Shown piece after piece: positions 1 through 6,128 of a stretch of DNA of 7,249 bases. The stretch lies in assembly GCA_947462525.1 (NCBI GenBank), contig CANHPK010000077.1, forward strand, positions 1 to 7,249. The letters run 5' to 3'. Made by a program: the position numbers and the translations under genes. The notes below the pieces were generated by a model, which saw only the letters and a list, made by a program, of their open reading frames with translations, was not told the origin of the DNA and did no database searches. This DNA is from Roseiflexaceae bacterium. Its GTDB lineage: Bacteria; Chloroflexota; Chloroflexia; Chloroflexales; Roseiflexaceae. The stretch's first letter is position 1. Every line of letters starts with the position of its first letter.

Positions 1-1
1 G

Positions 2-1762
2 CTTCCATTGCTCGTGGCCTGTGGCGGCGCTGCTGCCCCAGCCGCAGAGCCAACCGCAGCTCCAGAGGCACCTGCTGCAGAACCAACCGCAGCACCAGCC
101 GAAGAGCCAGCTGCAGAGCCAACTGCAGAGCCAGCCGCTCCCGAGAAGGACACGACCCTCAACATCCTTTACTGGCAGGCACCAACCATCCTGAACCCAC
201 ACTTGGCATCAGGCACCAAGGACTTCGACGCAGCAGGCGTCATCCTCGAGCCATTGGCACGCTACAACTCGGCTGACGAGTTGGTACCGTACCTGGCCGA
301 AGAAATCCCAACCTTGGCCAACGGCGGCGTTGCTGCAGACAGCATGAGCGTCACCTGGAAGCTGAAGAAGGGCGTGAAGTGGTCCGACGGCAGTGATTTC
401 ACCGCTGACGATGTCATCTTCACGTGGCAGTACGCATCGAACGAGAAGACGCCGGCAACGACGGCTTCGAACTACAACGGTATTGCCAACATCGAAGCTG
501 TTGATGCAAACACCGTCAAGATCACCTGGAAGGCTGCAAACCCAGACCCATACGTCGCTTTCGTCAGCTACTCGGGTCAAGTGATCCAGAAGAAGCAGTT
601 CGAAAAGTGTGTTGGTGAAGCAGCAATGACTGACGCAGCATGTCAGGCTGCAAACTTGGCACCAATCGGCACCAACGCCTACATGCTGAAGGAATTCAAG
701 CCGGGCGACGTTGTTGTCTATGTCAAGAACCCAGCCTACCGCAACGCTGACAAGACCTACTTCGAGACGGTCGAAATCAAGGGTGGCGGCGACGCTGCTT
801 CTGCTGCACGTGCAGCATGTGAGACCGGCGAAGTCGACTACAGCTGGAACTTGCAGGTTCCGAAGGACGCCCTCGAGCCAATCCTTGCCGCTGGCAAGTG
901 TGAAGCAATCGCCGGTGGTTCATTCGGCGTCGAGCGTATCGTCGTCAACTTCGCTAACCCAGATGCAGCCTTGGGCGCAAAGCGCTCAGAGCCAGATCAG
1001 CCTCACCCATTCTTGACCGACCTCAAGGTTCGTCAGGCAATCAACAAGGCAATCGACCGCAAGGCCATTGCTGAGAAGCTGTACGGCCCAACCGGCGTTG
1101 CAAACTGCAACATCTTGGTCGTCCCAGCTGCCGTCGACTCAAAGAACACCACGTGTGAGCGTGACGTCGAAGGCGCAAAGAAGTTGTTGGACGAAGCAGG
1201 CTGGAAGGATGAAGGCGGCGCACGCACCAAGGACGGCAAGACCATGTCCTTGTACTTCCAGACTTCGATCAACACCCTTCGCCAAGGCGAACAGGCAATC
1301 ATCAAGGCCAACCTGGCCGAGATTGGTATCACTGTGAACCTGAAGGCTGTCGATGCAGGCGTCTTCTTCTCGGGCGATCCGGGCAATGACGACACCCTGA
1401 ACAAGATGTTTGTCGACATCCAGATGTACACTAACGGTCCTTCGGGCACCGATTCACAGTCGTACCTCGAAGGCTGGACCTGTGCCAAGGTGAACTCGGC
1501 AGAGGGCAGCTGGAACCAGGGTAACGACGGTCGCTACTGCAACAAGGACTACGACGCGTTGTTCGCAACGTATGCTGCAGAGACCGACGTTGCAAAGCGC
1601 ACGGAAATGGCAATTCAATTGAACGACTTCCTCATCAATGATGTTGCAGTTATTCCGTTGATCAACCGCCGCACGCCAAACGCCAAGATCATCGGGTTGA
1701 ACGGTCCTACCTTCAACACCTTTGACTCGGGCTTGTGGAACATCCACGAGTGGTCCAAGTAA
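2..1762 (+). CDS. Peptide-type ABC transporter substrate-binding lipoprotein (family 5), 5'-truncated by window edge
   Basis: Extracytoplasmic solute-binding lipoprotein that would capture a peptide or related solute and hand it to the two permeases downstream. The frame is open to the left edge and reads LPLLVACGG, a lipobox, so the window starts inside the signal peptide and the true start lies upstream. An internal TTG at 8 is not a credible start. Numbering from that TTG, Cys5 is the lipidation site, residues 7-46 are an Ala/Pro/Glu/Thr linker, and the globular domain runs from about 50 to 584. The stretch TWKLKKGVKWSDG followed by FTADDVIFTW (116-140) is the classic SBP_bac_5 signature, and NKAIDRKAIAEKLYG (346-360) is also typical of the family. 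Apart from Cys5 there are eight cysteines (201, 212, 271, 298, 367, 383, 492, 511), an unusual number. All 38 lysines use AAG, unlike the permease genes, which suggests strong expression. Family is secure; substrate (dipeptide, oligopeptide, other) cannot be read from sequence. Confidence 0.95.
   Translation, partial: LPLLVACGGAAAPAAEPTAAPEAPAAEPTAAPAEEPAAEPTAEPAAPEKDTTLNILYWQAPTILNPHLASGTKDFDAAGVILEPLARYNSADELVPYLAEEIPTLANGGVAADSMSVTWKLKKGVKWSDGSDFTADDVIFTWQYASNEKTPATTASNYNGIANIEAVDANTVKITWKAANPDPYVAFVSYSGQVIQKKQFEKCVGEAAMTDAACQAANLAPIGTNAYMLKEFKPGDVVVYVKNPAYRNADKTYFETVEIKGGGDAASAARAACETGEVDYSWNLQVPKDALEPILAAGKCEAIAGGSFGVERIVVNFANPDAALGAKRSEPDQPHPFLTDLKVRQAINKAIDRKAIAEKLYGPTGVANCNILVVPAAVDSKNTTCERDVEGAKKLLDEAGWKDEGGARTKDGKTMSLYFQTSINTLRQGEQAIIKANLAEIGITVNLKAVDAGVFFSGDPGNDDTLNKMFVDIQMYTNGPSGTDSQSYLEGWTCAKVNSAEGSWNQGNDGRYCNKDYDALFATYAAETDVAKRTEMAIQLNDFLINDVAVIPLINRRTPNAKIIGLNGPTFNTFDSGLWNIHEWSK
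44..148 (+). repeat. Low-complexity Ala/Pro/Glu/Thr linker repeat inside the lipoprotein
   Basis: Three near-identical 15-mers, at 44-58, 77-91 and 113-127, each encode AEPTA; the second and third differ from the first by one base each. Shorter Glu-Pro-Ala and Ala-Pro variants lie between and after them. The repeat forms the flexible tether between the lipidated cysteine and the folded domain. Short coding repeats of this kind can expand or contract by slippage, so length variation between strains is plausible (inference). Confidence 0.75.
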
Positions 1763-1775
1763 GCTTGTCCATCCC

Positions 1776-1803
1776 GCGGAGGTTGACCATGGTCAACCTC
1801 CGC
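1776..1803. promoter_or_regulatory. 28-nt perfect palindrome between binding-protein and permease genes
   Basis: The bases from GCGGAGGTTGACC through its exact reverse complement form a perfect palindrome starting 13 nt after the stop of the binding-protein gene. As RNA it would fold into a stem of about 12 bp with a small loop. No U-run follows, so it is not a canonical intrinsic terminator. By analogy with binding-protein operons, where hairpins after the binding-protein gene protect its mRNA and lower permease expression, it is probably a 3' stabiliser or partial terminator. A dyad binding site for a regulator is an alternative. Confidence 0.6.
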
Positions 1804-1845
1804 ATCCATCCCCTCTCAACCCCTCTCTTCCCAATACTTTCTTAC
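1804..1845 (+). promoter_or_regulatory. G-free, C/T-rich tract after the palindrome (possible Rho loading site)
   Basis: Forty-two consecutive bases contain no G and are mostly C and T, with the octamer CCCCTCTC repeated at 1810-1817 and 1820-1827. C-rich, G-poor, unstructured RNA is the usual character of Rho utilisation sites. Placed directly after the hairpin, it could make part of the transcripts end here. This is an inference from composition only. No convincing promoter for the permease genes was found in the same spacer. Confidence 0.3.
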
Positions 1846-1867
1846 GCGTTACGTGGAGAATCACTCC

Positions 1868-2827
1868 ATGACTCAATACATCATTCGACGTGTGCTGGTA
1901 GCAATCCCGACGTTGCTGCTGATTAGTGTGATTATTTTCGGCGTGCTTGCATTAGCACCCGGCGACCCTTTGGCACAATTTGCGCTCAACCCGGCTATTC
2001 CCATGGAAACACGTGCCCGCATCCGTGAGTCATTTGGCCTCGATAAGCCGTGGCCGGTGCGGTATGTACGCTGGATCACCTCGATGGTCAAAGGCGATTG
2101 GGGTTTTTCGTTTGCGACGAAATCACCCGTCATTGACGTTGTTGTGCAACGCATCCCACAGACGTTACAAGTGGTTGGCGTTGCGTATTTACTTGCGATC
2201 TTAATTGCCGTCCCAATAGGAATCATTTCGGCGGTCAAACAATACTCGTTCTTTGACCAGATAACCACCTTCCTATCATTCATCGGTGGTGCACTGCCGT
2301 CGTTCTTTACTGGGCTGTCATTCATGTTGATATTTGCCATCAACCTCCAATGGTTCCCGATTGTGTATAGTTCTACGCTCGATTTGACGACGTCCGAAGG
2401 AATTTCGCAACAGCTCAAACAGATGGTGTTGCCGGTGATGGTGTTGGTCGTCCAACAGACTGCTGCGTTGACACGGTTCATGCGTTCTTCTATGCTTGAT
2501 AACTTGCCATTGGACTATGTGCGTACGGCACGTGCCAAGGGGTTGAACGATTGGGCTGTGGTCATCCGGCACGTCGTGGTCAACAGTATCATCCCGGTGA
2601 TTACGCTTATTGCGTTGGGGATTCCGGCGATTTTCGCCGGTGCCATCATCACCGAAAACTTGTTCCGCGTGAACGGTTTGGGTCAGTTGTTGGTAACATC
2701 TATCCAGAATTCTGACACACCGACCGTGATGGCGTTGGCGTTCATCTTTTCGATTTTGGTGGTTGTCTTCAATTTGATAGCTGACCTGTTGTATGGTGTA
2801 CTCGATCCTCGCGTCAAATACAACTAG
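1868..2827 (+). CDS. DppB-type ABC transporter permease (peptide/nickel family)
   Basis: Inner-membrane permease of 319 residues, the normal size for DppB/OppB proteins; with the DppC-type partner it forms the channel of a peptide-type ABC importer. The chosen ATG at 1868 has GGAGAA at 1855-1860, 7 nt upstream, and gives the typical N-terminus MTQYIIRRVLVAIPTLL. A GTG at 1853 in the same frame would lie on the ribosome binding site and is rejected. Visible are TM1 (about 9-29), the family PGDP motif (31-34), the periplasmic segment with GDWGFS (76-81), further membrane segments at about 100-123, 133-160 and 186-200, the cytoplasmic EAA-type loop DYVRTARAKGLND (216-228) that docks on the ATPase, then hydrophobic segments to DPRVKYN at the end. 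Unlike the upstream gene, five of seven lysines are AAA. The DppC-type gene follows after 27 nt. Confidence 0.95.
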   Translation: MTQYIIRRVLVAIPTLLLISVIIFGVLALAPGDPLAQFALNPAIPMETRARIRESFGLDKPWPVRYVRWITSMVKGDWGFSFATKSPVIDVVVQRIPQTLQVVGVAYLLAILIAVPIGIISAVKQYSFFDQITTFLSFIGGALPSFFTGLSFMLIFAINLQWFPIVYSSTLDLTTSEGISQQLKQMVLPVMVLVVQQTAALTRFMRSSMLDNLPLDYVRTARAKGLNDWAVVIRHVVVNSIIPVITLIALGIPAIFAGAIITENLFRVNGLGQLLVTSIQNSDTPTVMALAFIFSILVVVFNLIADLLYGVLDPRVKYN

Positions 2828-2854
2828 GGTACCAGCACAGCGAAAGAAAACAGT

Positions 2855-3793
2855 ATGGCAGCGACACCATCGGTGGCTGAGGCAATCGCAGAGGTTGCAC
2901 AGAATACCAATAAAAAACAACGCACGTTGTGGGGCGATGCATGGCGTCGATTCAAGAAGCATCGATTGGCGATGTTCGGCTCTATCGTCATCATCTTTTT
3001 GACACTGACGGTGTTAATTGGCCCCAGCTTGTGGACCGTTGATCGTGATGCGCTTGACTTCGCCTATACAATGAGCAACCCCATCCCAGAGCACCCACTG
3101 GGGACCGACGAACTCGGGCGTGACATGTTGGCCCGTGCGTTGTATGGCGGGCGGATTTCGTTGTCGGTTGGTGTGACCGCGATGCTTATTGCGGTGTCAC
3201 TCGGGTCGTTGATTGGCGCGGTATCAGGTTACTTGGGTGGCTATGTCGATGAGGTGTTGAGCTTCTTGACCAACCTGTTCTTGTCGTTGCCGCAATTGCC
3301 GTTGTTGCTATTGACGGTCTATTTGTTCCGCGACAGTGTGACCAAAGTGCTTGGTCTCGAGTTCGGGATGTTTGTTATTGTGGTGACGATGGTCGGTATT
3401 TTGGCGTGGATGTCGACAGCGCGTATTGTGCGCGCGTCGTTCATCTCGCTCAAGCAAAAAGAATTCGTCGAAGCCGCGGTGTGTGTGGGCGTCAAGCAGT
3501 CGAGCATCATGTTCAAGCATATTTTGCCCAATGCAATGAGCCCCATTATTGTGGCTGCGACGCTCGAAATCGGCAGTGCTATTCTGAGTGAATCGACGCT
3601 GTCGTTCTTGGGCATCGGCTTCCCACCGGACACCCCAACCTGGGGTCGTCTGGTAACTGATGGCAGTCAATATTTGCAGATTGCTCCACATTTGCCGTTG
3701 ATTCCTGCTGCGTTGATCTTTGTCACCGTGTTGAGCATCAACTTCATGGGTGACGGCCTGCGCGACGCACTCGACCCACGGTCGCGACTCTAG
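2855..3793 (+). CDS. DppC-type ABC transporter permease (peptide/nickel family)
   Basis: Second inner-membrane permease of the importer, 312 residues, full length for DppC/OppC. The cytoplasmic N-terminal tail (1-38) contains WGDAWRRFKKHRLAM, the usual OppC_N region, followed by TM1 (about 39-58). HPLGTDELGRDMLARALYGGR (80-100, invariant-looking in the family) precedes the transport domain, with membrane segments at about 102-124, 135-157, 170-186 and 280-297. The EAA loop is FVEAAVCVGVKQSSIMFKH (204-222), and ESTLSFLGIG (246-255) and DGLRDALDPRSRL (300-312) are standard family endings. The ATG at 2855 has only a purine-rich, weak Shine-Dalgarno (GAAAGAAAA), so translation may be coupled to the DppB-type gene. 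The stop TAG is part of the ribosome binding site of the next gene. Confidence 0.95.
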   Translation: MAATPSVAEAIAEVAQNTNKKQRTLWGDAWRRFKKHRLAMFGSIVIIFLTLTVLIGPSLWTVDRDALDFAYTMSNPIPEHPLGTDELGRDMLARALYGGRISLSVGVTAMLIAVSLGSLIGAVSGYLGGYVDEVLSFLTNLFLSLPQLPLLLLTVYLFRDSVTKVLGLEFGMFVIVVTMVGILAWMSTARIVRASFISLKQKEFVEAAVCVGVKQSSIMFKHILPNAMSPIIVAATLEIGSAILSESTLSFLGIGFPPDTPTWGRLVTDGSQYLQIAPHLPLIPAALIFVTVLSINFMGDGLRDALDPRSRL

Positions 3794-3800
3794 GAGTGTG

Positions 3801-4979
3801 ATGGACACACCGCGTATCACCATGATTGCGCCCTTCGGCATCCGGCCGAAGGGCACCCTTTTGGCCCGTATGCTCCCGCTCGCCAAGGCATTGACGCGGG
3901 CCGGCATGCGGGTGCATATTATTGCACCGCCCATCCACAACCCCCAGGATGCCGATACGACCGTCGTCATTGATGGGGTCACGGTGACGCATACGGCGGT
4001 TGCCATGTTGCCCAGTGTGTTGGGTGTGGCGCAGCAGGTAGGGTCGTTGGTGCAAGCGGTGCGGCGCAGTCTGCCGGACATCGTCTATCTGTTCAAGCCC
4101 AAAGGCCATGCCGGGTTGGCGGCCCGTTGGATCCAGCTGACCAACCCGCACATCCCGTTGGTTGTCGATTGCGACGACCGGGAGGGTACGGGTGGGTGGA
4201 ACGATGAGCTGCCGTACCCGCGCGCTGCCAAATGGTTGTTCGACTGGCAAGAGCGGACCCTCCCGCCACGTGCCGCTGCGGTGACAGTGGCAAGCCGCAC
4301 GTTGCAGAGTTTGTGTTGGGCCGATGGCTGTCGCGCAGATGGGGTGTTTTATGTGCCCAATGCGGCCGATGTTCCACCGGTCGCCGAATTGGCGACCCAG
4401 CGTCACGGGCAGCGGATGGTGCTGTACACGCGCTTTTGGGAGTTCGATGTAGCCGCATTTGTGCCCGTCCTGGCGTGCATCTGTGCGGCTTTGCCGGAGT
4501 GCCGGATCGATGTGATTGGTACCGGCGAGCAGGGCGAAGAGCGTACATTTGCCTCGTTGGTGGCTGCTGAGGGGATTGGTCCGCAGGTCACCATGCATGG
4601 GTGGCTGGCGCCCGAGTCGATTGGCCCGGTGTTGGCGCAGGCGTCGGTGGCTCTGGTGCCGGTCCGTGACACGCTCATCAATCGGGCGCGGTGTTCGGCG
4701 AAGCTGCTCGAACTGCTCGGTGCAGGGATTGCGGTGGTCGGGCACGATGTGGGCGAAATGCGCCAGTTTGTCGCGCATGGGAGCAATGGTGTGTTGGTTG
4801 CCCCTGATGACGCAGACGGGTTTGCCGATGCCGTCATTGGGTTGTGTGGTGATGAAGCCCGACGCACGGCTATGCAAGGCGCAGCGATGGTAAGTGCACG
4901 TCGTGAGTGCTGGGATGCCCGGGTGCCGGCCTGCCGCGCAGCTTTCGGATATGCGACCCAACAGACCCGGGACCGCTGA
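3801..4979 (+). CDS. GT4-like glycosyltransferase (GT-B fold)
   Basis: A 392-residue cytosolic or membrane-associated glycosyltransferase that would move a sugar from an activated donor to an unknown acceptor. The start is ATG 3801; TAGGAG (3791-3796), overlapping the previous stop, is the Shine-Dalgarno. An in-frame GTG at 3798 is a near-equivalent alternative. The N-terminal domain begins with a beta strand and loop (ITMIAPFGIRPKGTLLARML, 6-25), as in GT4 enzymes, followed by KPKGHAG (99-105) and DCDDREG (123-129). The C-terminal donor domain begins near 205 (VLYTRFWEFD, 207-216), with DVIGTGEQ (237-244), HGW (266-268) and the donor-binding segment SAKLLELLGAGIAVV (299-313), equivalent to the K..E...G.PVV region of the family. 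No signal peptide or membrane segment is seen. Its 7-nt gap to the permease gene implies co-transcription, although a link to transport is not obvious. The GC content is visibly higher than in the permease genes. Sugar and acceptor are unknown. Confidence 0.85.
   Translation: MDTPRITMIAPFGIRPKGTLLARMLPLAKALTRAGMRVHIIAPPIHNPQDADTTVVIDGVTVTHTAVAMLPSVLGVAQQVGSLVQAVRRSLPDIVYLFKPKGHAGLAARWIQLTNPHIPLVVDCDDREGTGGWNDELPYPRAAKWLFDWQERTLPPRAAAVTVASRTLQSLCWADGCRADGVFYVPNAADVPPVAELATQRHGQRMVLYTRFWEFDVAAFVPVLACICAALPECRIDVIGTGEQGEERTFASLVAAEGIGPQVTMHGWLAPESIGPVLAQASVALVPVRDTLINRARCSAKLLELLGAGIAVVGHDVGEMRQFVAHGSNGVLVAPDDADGFADAVIGLCGDEARRTAMQGAAMVSARRECWDARVPACRAAFGYATQQTRDR
3830..3864 (+). promoter_or_regulatory. 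Terminator-like hairpin within the first codons of the glycosyltransferase
   Basis: GCCCTTCGGC (3830-3839) and its exact reverse complement (3845-3854) form a 10-bp GC-rich stem with a 5-nt loop, followed within a few bases by CCCTTTT. It lies about 30 nt after the start codon and could attenuate transcription or translation of the glycosyltransferase within the transporter operon. The same bases encode APFGIRPKGT, a stretch that resembles a conserved glycosyltransferase motif, so the repeat may be accidental. Structure is seen; function is inferred. Confidence 0.3.
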
Positions 4980-5014
4980 GGCAGACATGCACGGGGCAAT
5001 CCAGACGACCACAA

Positions 5015-5049
5015 CGCCCCCTCCGTGCGACGCACGGCGGGGGCGCTTT
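5015..5049. terminator. Bidirectional terminator-like hairpin between convergent genes
   Basis: A 14-bp GC-rich inverted repeat, with arms at 5015-5028 and 5032-5045, one internal T/C mismatch and the 3-nt loop GAC, lies 36 nt after the glycosyltransferase stop and just before the minus-strand gene that ends at 5056. On the plus strand a short CTTTC follows; on the minus strand GTTGTGGT follows. The U-tracts are weak, but the stem strength and the position between two converging genes make transcription termination in both directions the best reading. Confidence 0.65.
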
Positions 5050-5055
5050 CCGCTG

Positions 5056-5385
5056 CTACAAACCGATACTGCGCAAGGCGAGGATCCCGGCGATGAGCAC
5101 GGCACAGACAAAAACGATGACCGGGATAGCGTTGGCACGCAGGTCGTCGGCGGTCACAGAGCTGGGACGAGGTTTTTCGTAGCGGACGCCGCGCCAGTAG
5201 GTGACGTTGGCGGGGCGCTGGGGCGACAACAGGGTGCGCCAGAGTTCGACTCCTTGGGCGATGGCAATGCCGCCGAAGAGCAACGCACGGATTGGCACCG
5301 GGATGCGCAGGACCGTCGATACGACAAGGGCGATTGCAAAGAGAATGGGGAGCCGCCAGTGGCGCGGTGGCAGTTGGAATTGCAT
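5056..5385 (-). CDS. Small membrane protein of unknown function
   Basis: A 109-residue hydrophobic protein that I do not recognise. The ATG (5385-5383) is preceded by GAGG with a 7-nt gap, and the frame ends at TAG just inside the hairpin between it and the glycosyltransferase. Three hydrophobic segments are visible: about 12-29 (LPILFAIALVVSTVL), about 34-49 (ALLFGGIAIAQGVEL) and about 86-105 (AIPVIVFVCAVLIAGILAL). Between the second and third lies a hydrophilic loop of some 35 residues with the aromatic/basic motif TYWRGVRYEKPRP (62-74). There is no cleavable signal peptide and no obvious catalytic motif. It is divergently transcribed from the DUF218 gene and shares its promoter region. The hydrophobic pattern, good ribosome binding site and neat fit between regulatory elements support a real gene; the opposite-strand frames here have shadow-like composition. 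Confidence 0.75.
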   Translation of the reverse strand: MQFQLPPRHWRLPILFAIALVVSTVLRIPVPIRALLFGGIAIAQGVELWRTLLSPQRPANVTYWRGVRYEKPRPSSVTADDLRANAIPVIVFVCAVLIAGILALRSIGL

Positions 5386-5413
5386 CGGTGGGCCTCGTAG
5401 AAGTGTCTATAAT
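5385..5413 (+). promoter_or_regulatory. Candidate sigma70-type promoter for the DUF218 gene
   Basis: A perfect TATAAT lies at 5408-5413. With a 17-nt spacer the -35 position falls on TCGGTG (5385-5390), a weak match to TTGACA. Transcription would start near 5420, giving a leader of about 20 nt before ATG 5440. The -10 is convincing in an otherwise GC-rich window; the -35 is not. Confidence 0.5.
5393..5396 (-). promoter_or_regulatory. Shine-Dalgarno of the small membrane protein gene
   Basis: On the minus strand GAGG sits 7 nt before the ATG at 5385. It fixes this start and separates the gene from random open frames in the region. Confidence 0.6.
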
Positions 5414-5437
5414 ATTCATACCATCATACGAGAAAAA
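5409..5437 (-). promoter_or_regulatory. Candidate divergent promoter for the small membrane protein gene
   Basis: Read on the minus strand, TATTAT (5414-5409) overlaps the plus-strand -10 box, and TTTTTC (5437-5432) sits 17 nt upstream as a poor -35. Transcription would start about 15 nt before the ATG. If both boxes are used, the two divergent genes compete for one RNA polymerase site. This rests on weak consensus matches. Confidence 0.25.
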
Positions 5438-5439
5438 AC

Positions 5440-6072
5440 ATGAGTGACGCGAATTATTTGATTGCCCGCCCCAAACAACCGCTGATCGTGACCATCTTCA
5501 AAGGGGTGACCTGGGTGTTGGTGGTGGTGGGTGTGTATTTGGCGGGGTTGGTGTACCTCGTCAAAGTGCAAAGCGATCTCGATCAAACCCAGCCTGCTGA
5601 TGCAGCGATTGTGTTGGGTGCAGCGGTGTGGGCTGGTTCGCCATCACCCGTGTTGACGGCGCGGCTTGCCCATGCGTTGGAGCTTTTTCAGAAAAAACAG
5701 GTGAACTATATTATTGTGACCGGCGGTACCGGCACAGGCGATAATCTGTCGGAGGCCGAGGCAGGTGCGCAGTATCTCATCGAAAACGGTGTCCCGGCGA
5801 GTAACATCGTGCTGGAGCGTGACGGGCGCTCGACATTGCAGAGTCTGCAGGCGGCAGCCCGACTCGCCGCACCGTTGCGGCTGCAACGGGTATTGCTGGT
5901 GAGTGACCCGTTCCATATGTTGCGGTCGCTCAAGATGGCTCATGATTTGGGCTTTGAGGCGTTTGCATCACCGACACAGACGTCGCCGATATCGACGCGA
6001 CCGCGTGAAGAATGGCTGTATATGGTGCGCGAGGCGATTGCGTATACGTCGTACGTGTTTGGTGGGCAGTGA
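5440..6072 (+). CDS. DUF218 (YdcF/SanA/ElyC-like) membrane-anchored protein
   Basis: A 210-residue protein with one N-terminal membrane segment (about 20-42) and an extracytoplasmic or membrane-facing DUF218 domain (about 53-205). Visible family motifs are DAAIVLGAAVW (54-64), the glycine-rich TGGTGTGDNLSEAEAG (94-109), LERDGRSTLQSL (125-136) and LLVSDPFHMLRS (152-163). Family members (SanA, ElyC, YdcF in Escherichia coli) are linked to envelope integrity and peptidoglycan or polysaccharide assembly, but their biochemical reaction is poorly defined. The segment that often reads ST..EN in relatives reads STLQSL here, so the usual Asn seems to be Ser. The ATG at 5440 follows a weak GAGAAAA ribosome binding site and a TATAAT box. 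The gene appears to be a single transcription unit ending in the hairpin region at 6074-6128. Family assignment is firm, role is not. Confidence 0.88.
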   Translation: MSDANYLIARPKQPLIVTIFKGVTWVLVVVGVYLAGLVYLVKVQSDLDQTQPADAAIVLGAAVWAGSPSPVLTARLAHALELFQKKQVNYIIVTGGTGTGDNLSEAEAGAQYLIENGVPASNIVLERDGRSTLQSLQAAARLAAPLRLQRVLLVSDPFHMLRSLKMAHDLGFEAFASPTQTSPISTRPREEWLYMVREAIAYTSYVFGGQ

Positions 6073-6073
6073 A

Positions 6074-6091
6074 CATGCACCTGCGTGCATG
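6074..6091. repeat. Short inverted repeat after the DUF218 gene
   Basis: CATGCAC and GTGCATG form a perfect 7-bp inverted repeat with a 4-nt CTGC loop, starting 2 nt after the TGA stop. No U-run follows. It may add stability to the 3' end of the mRNA or be chance; it stands directly before the stronger hairpin at 6107-6128. Confidence 0.4.
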
Positions 6092-6106
6092 GGTTGATCA
6101 TTGAGC

Positions 6107-6128
6107 GGGGCTTATTGCAATAAGCCCC
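6107..6128. terminator. Hairpin between convergent genes, followed by an A-run instead of a T-run
   Basis: GGGGCTTATT and AATAAGCCCC form a perfect 22-nt palindrome (up to 10 bp, with realistic pairing of 8-9 bp around a small loop). On the plus strand TCCC and seven A residues follow, so the RNA has an A-run, not the U-run of a canonical intrinsic terminator. On the minus strand the T-run lies before the hairpin. Its place between two converging genes still suggests a transcript end in one or both directions. The rest of 6129-6181 shows nothing further. Confidence 0.5.

Noticed and set aside
802..817. A 16-nt perfect palindrome inside the binding-protein gene
   Set aside because: It encodes an Ala-Ala-Arg-Ala-Ala run made of GC-rich codons, lies in mid-gene and is readily explained by codon choice.
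1783..1811. A possible promoter with TTGACC as -35 in the spacer before the permeases
   Set aside because: TTGACC is part of the palindrome, and no acceptable -10 box stands 16-18 nt downstream.
1873..2481. A 202-codon open frame on the minus strand opposite the DppB-type gene
   Set aside because: No motifs are seen, and the opposite strand encodes a family-typical permease over the same bases.
3744..5138. A 464-codon open frame on the minus strand across the whole glycosyltransferase gene
   Set aside because: Its composition is rich in Arg, His, Pro and Cys with no recognisable motif, and it lies opposite a gene with clear GT4 features. It is a shadow frame in GC-rich DNA.
4894..5400. Plus-strand open frames of 168 and 91 codons across the end of the glycosyltransferase and the small membrane gene
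   Set aside because: They run through the convergent hairpin, have polar shadow-like composition and lack a ribosome binding site, whereas the minus-strand frame has a hydrophobic pattern and a good one.
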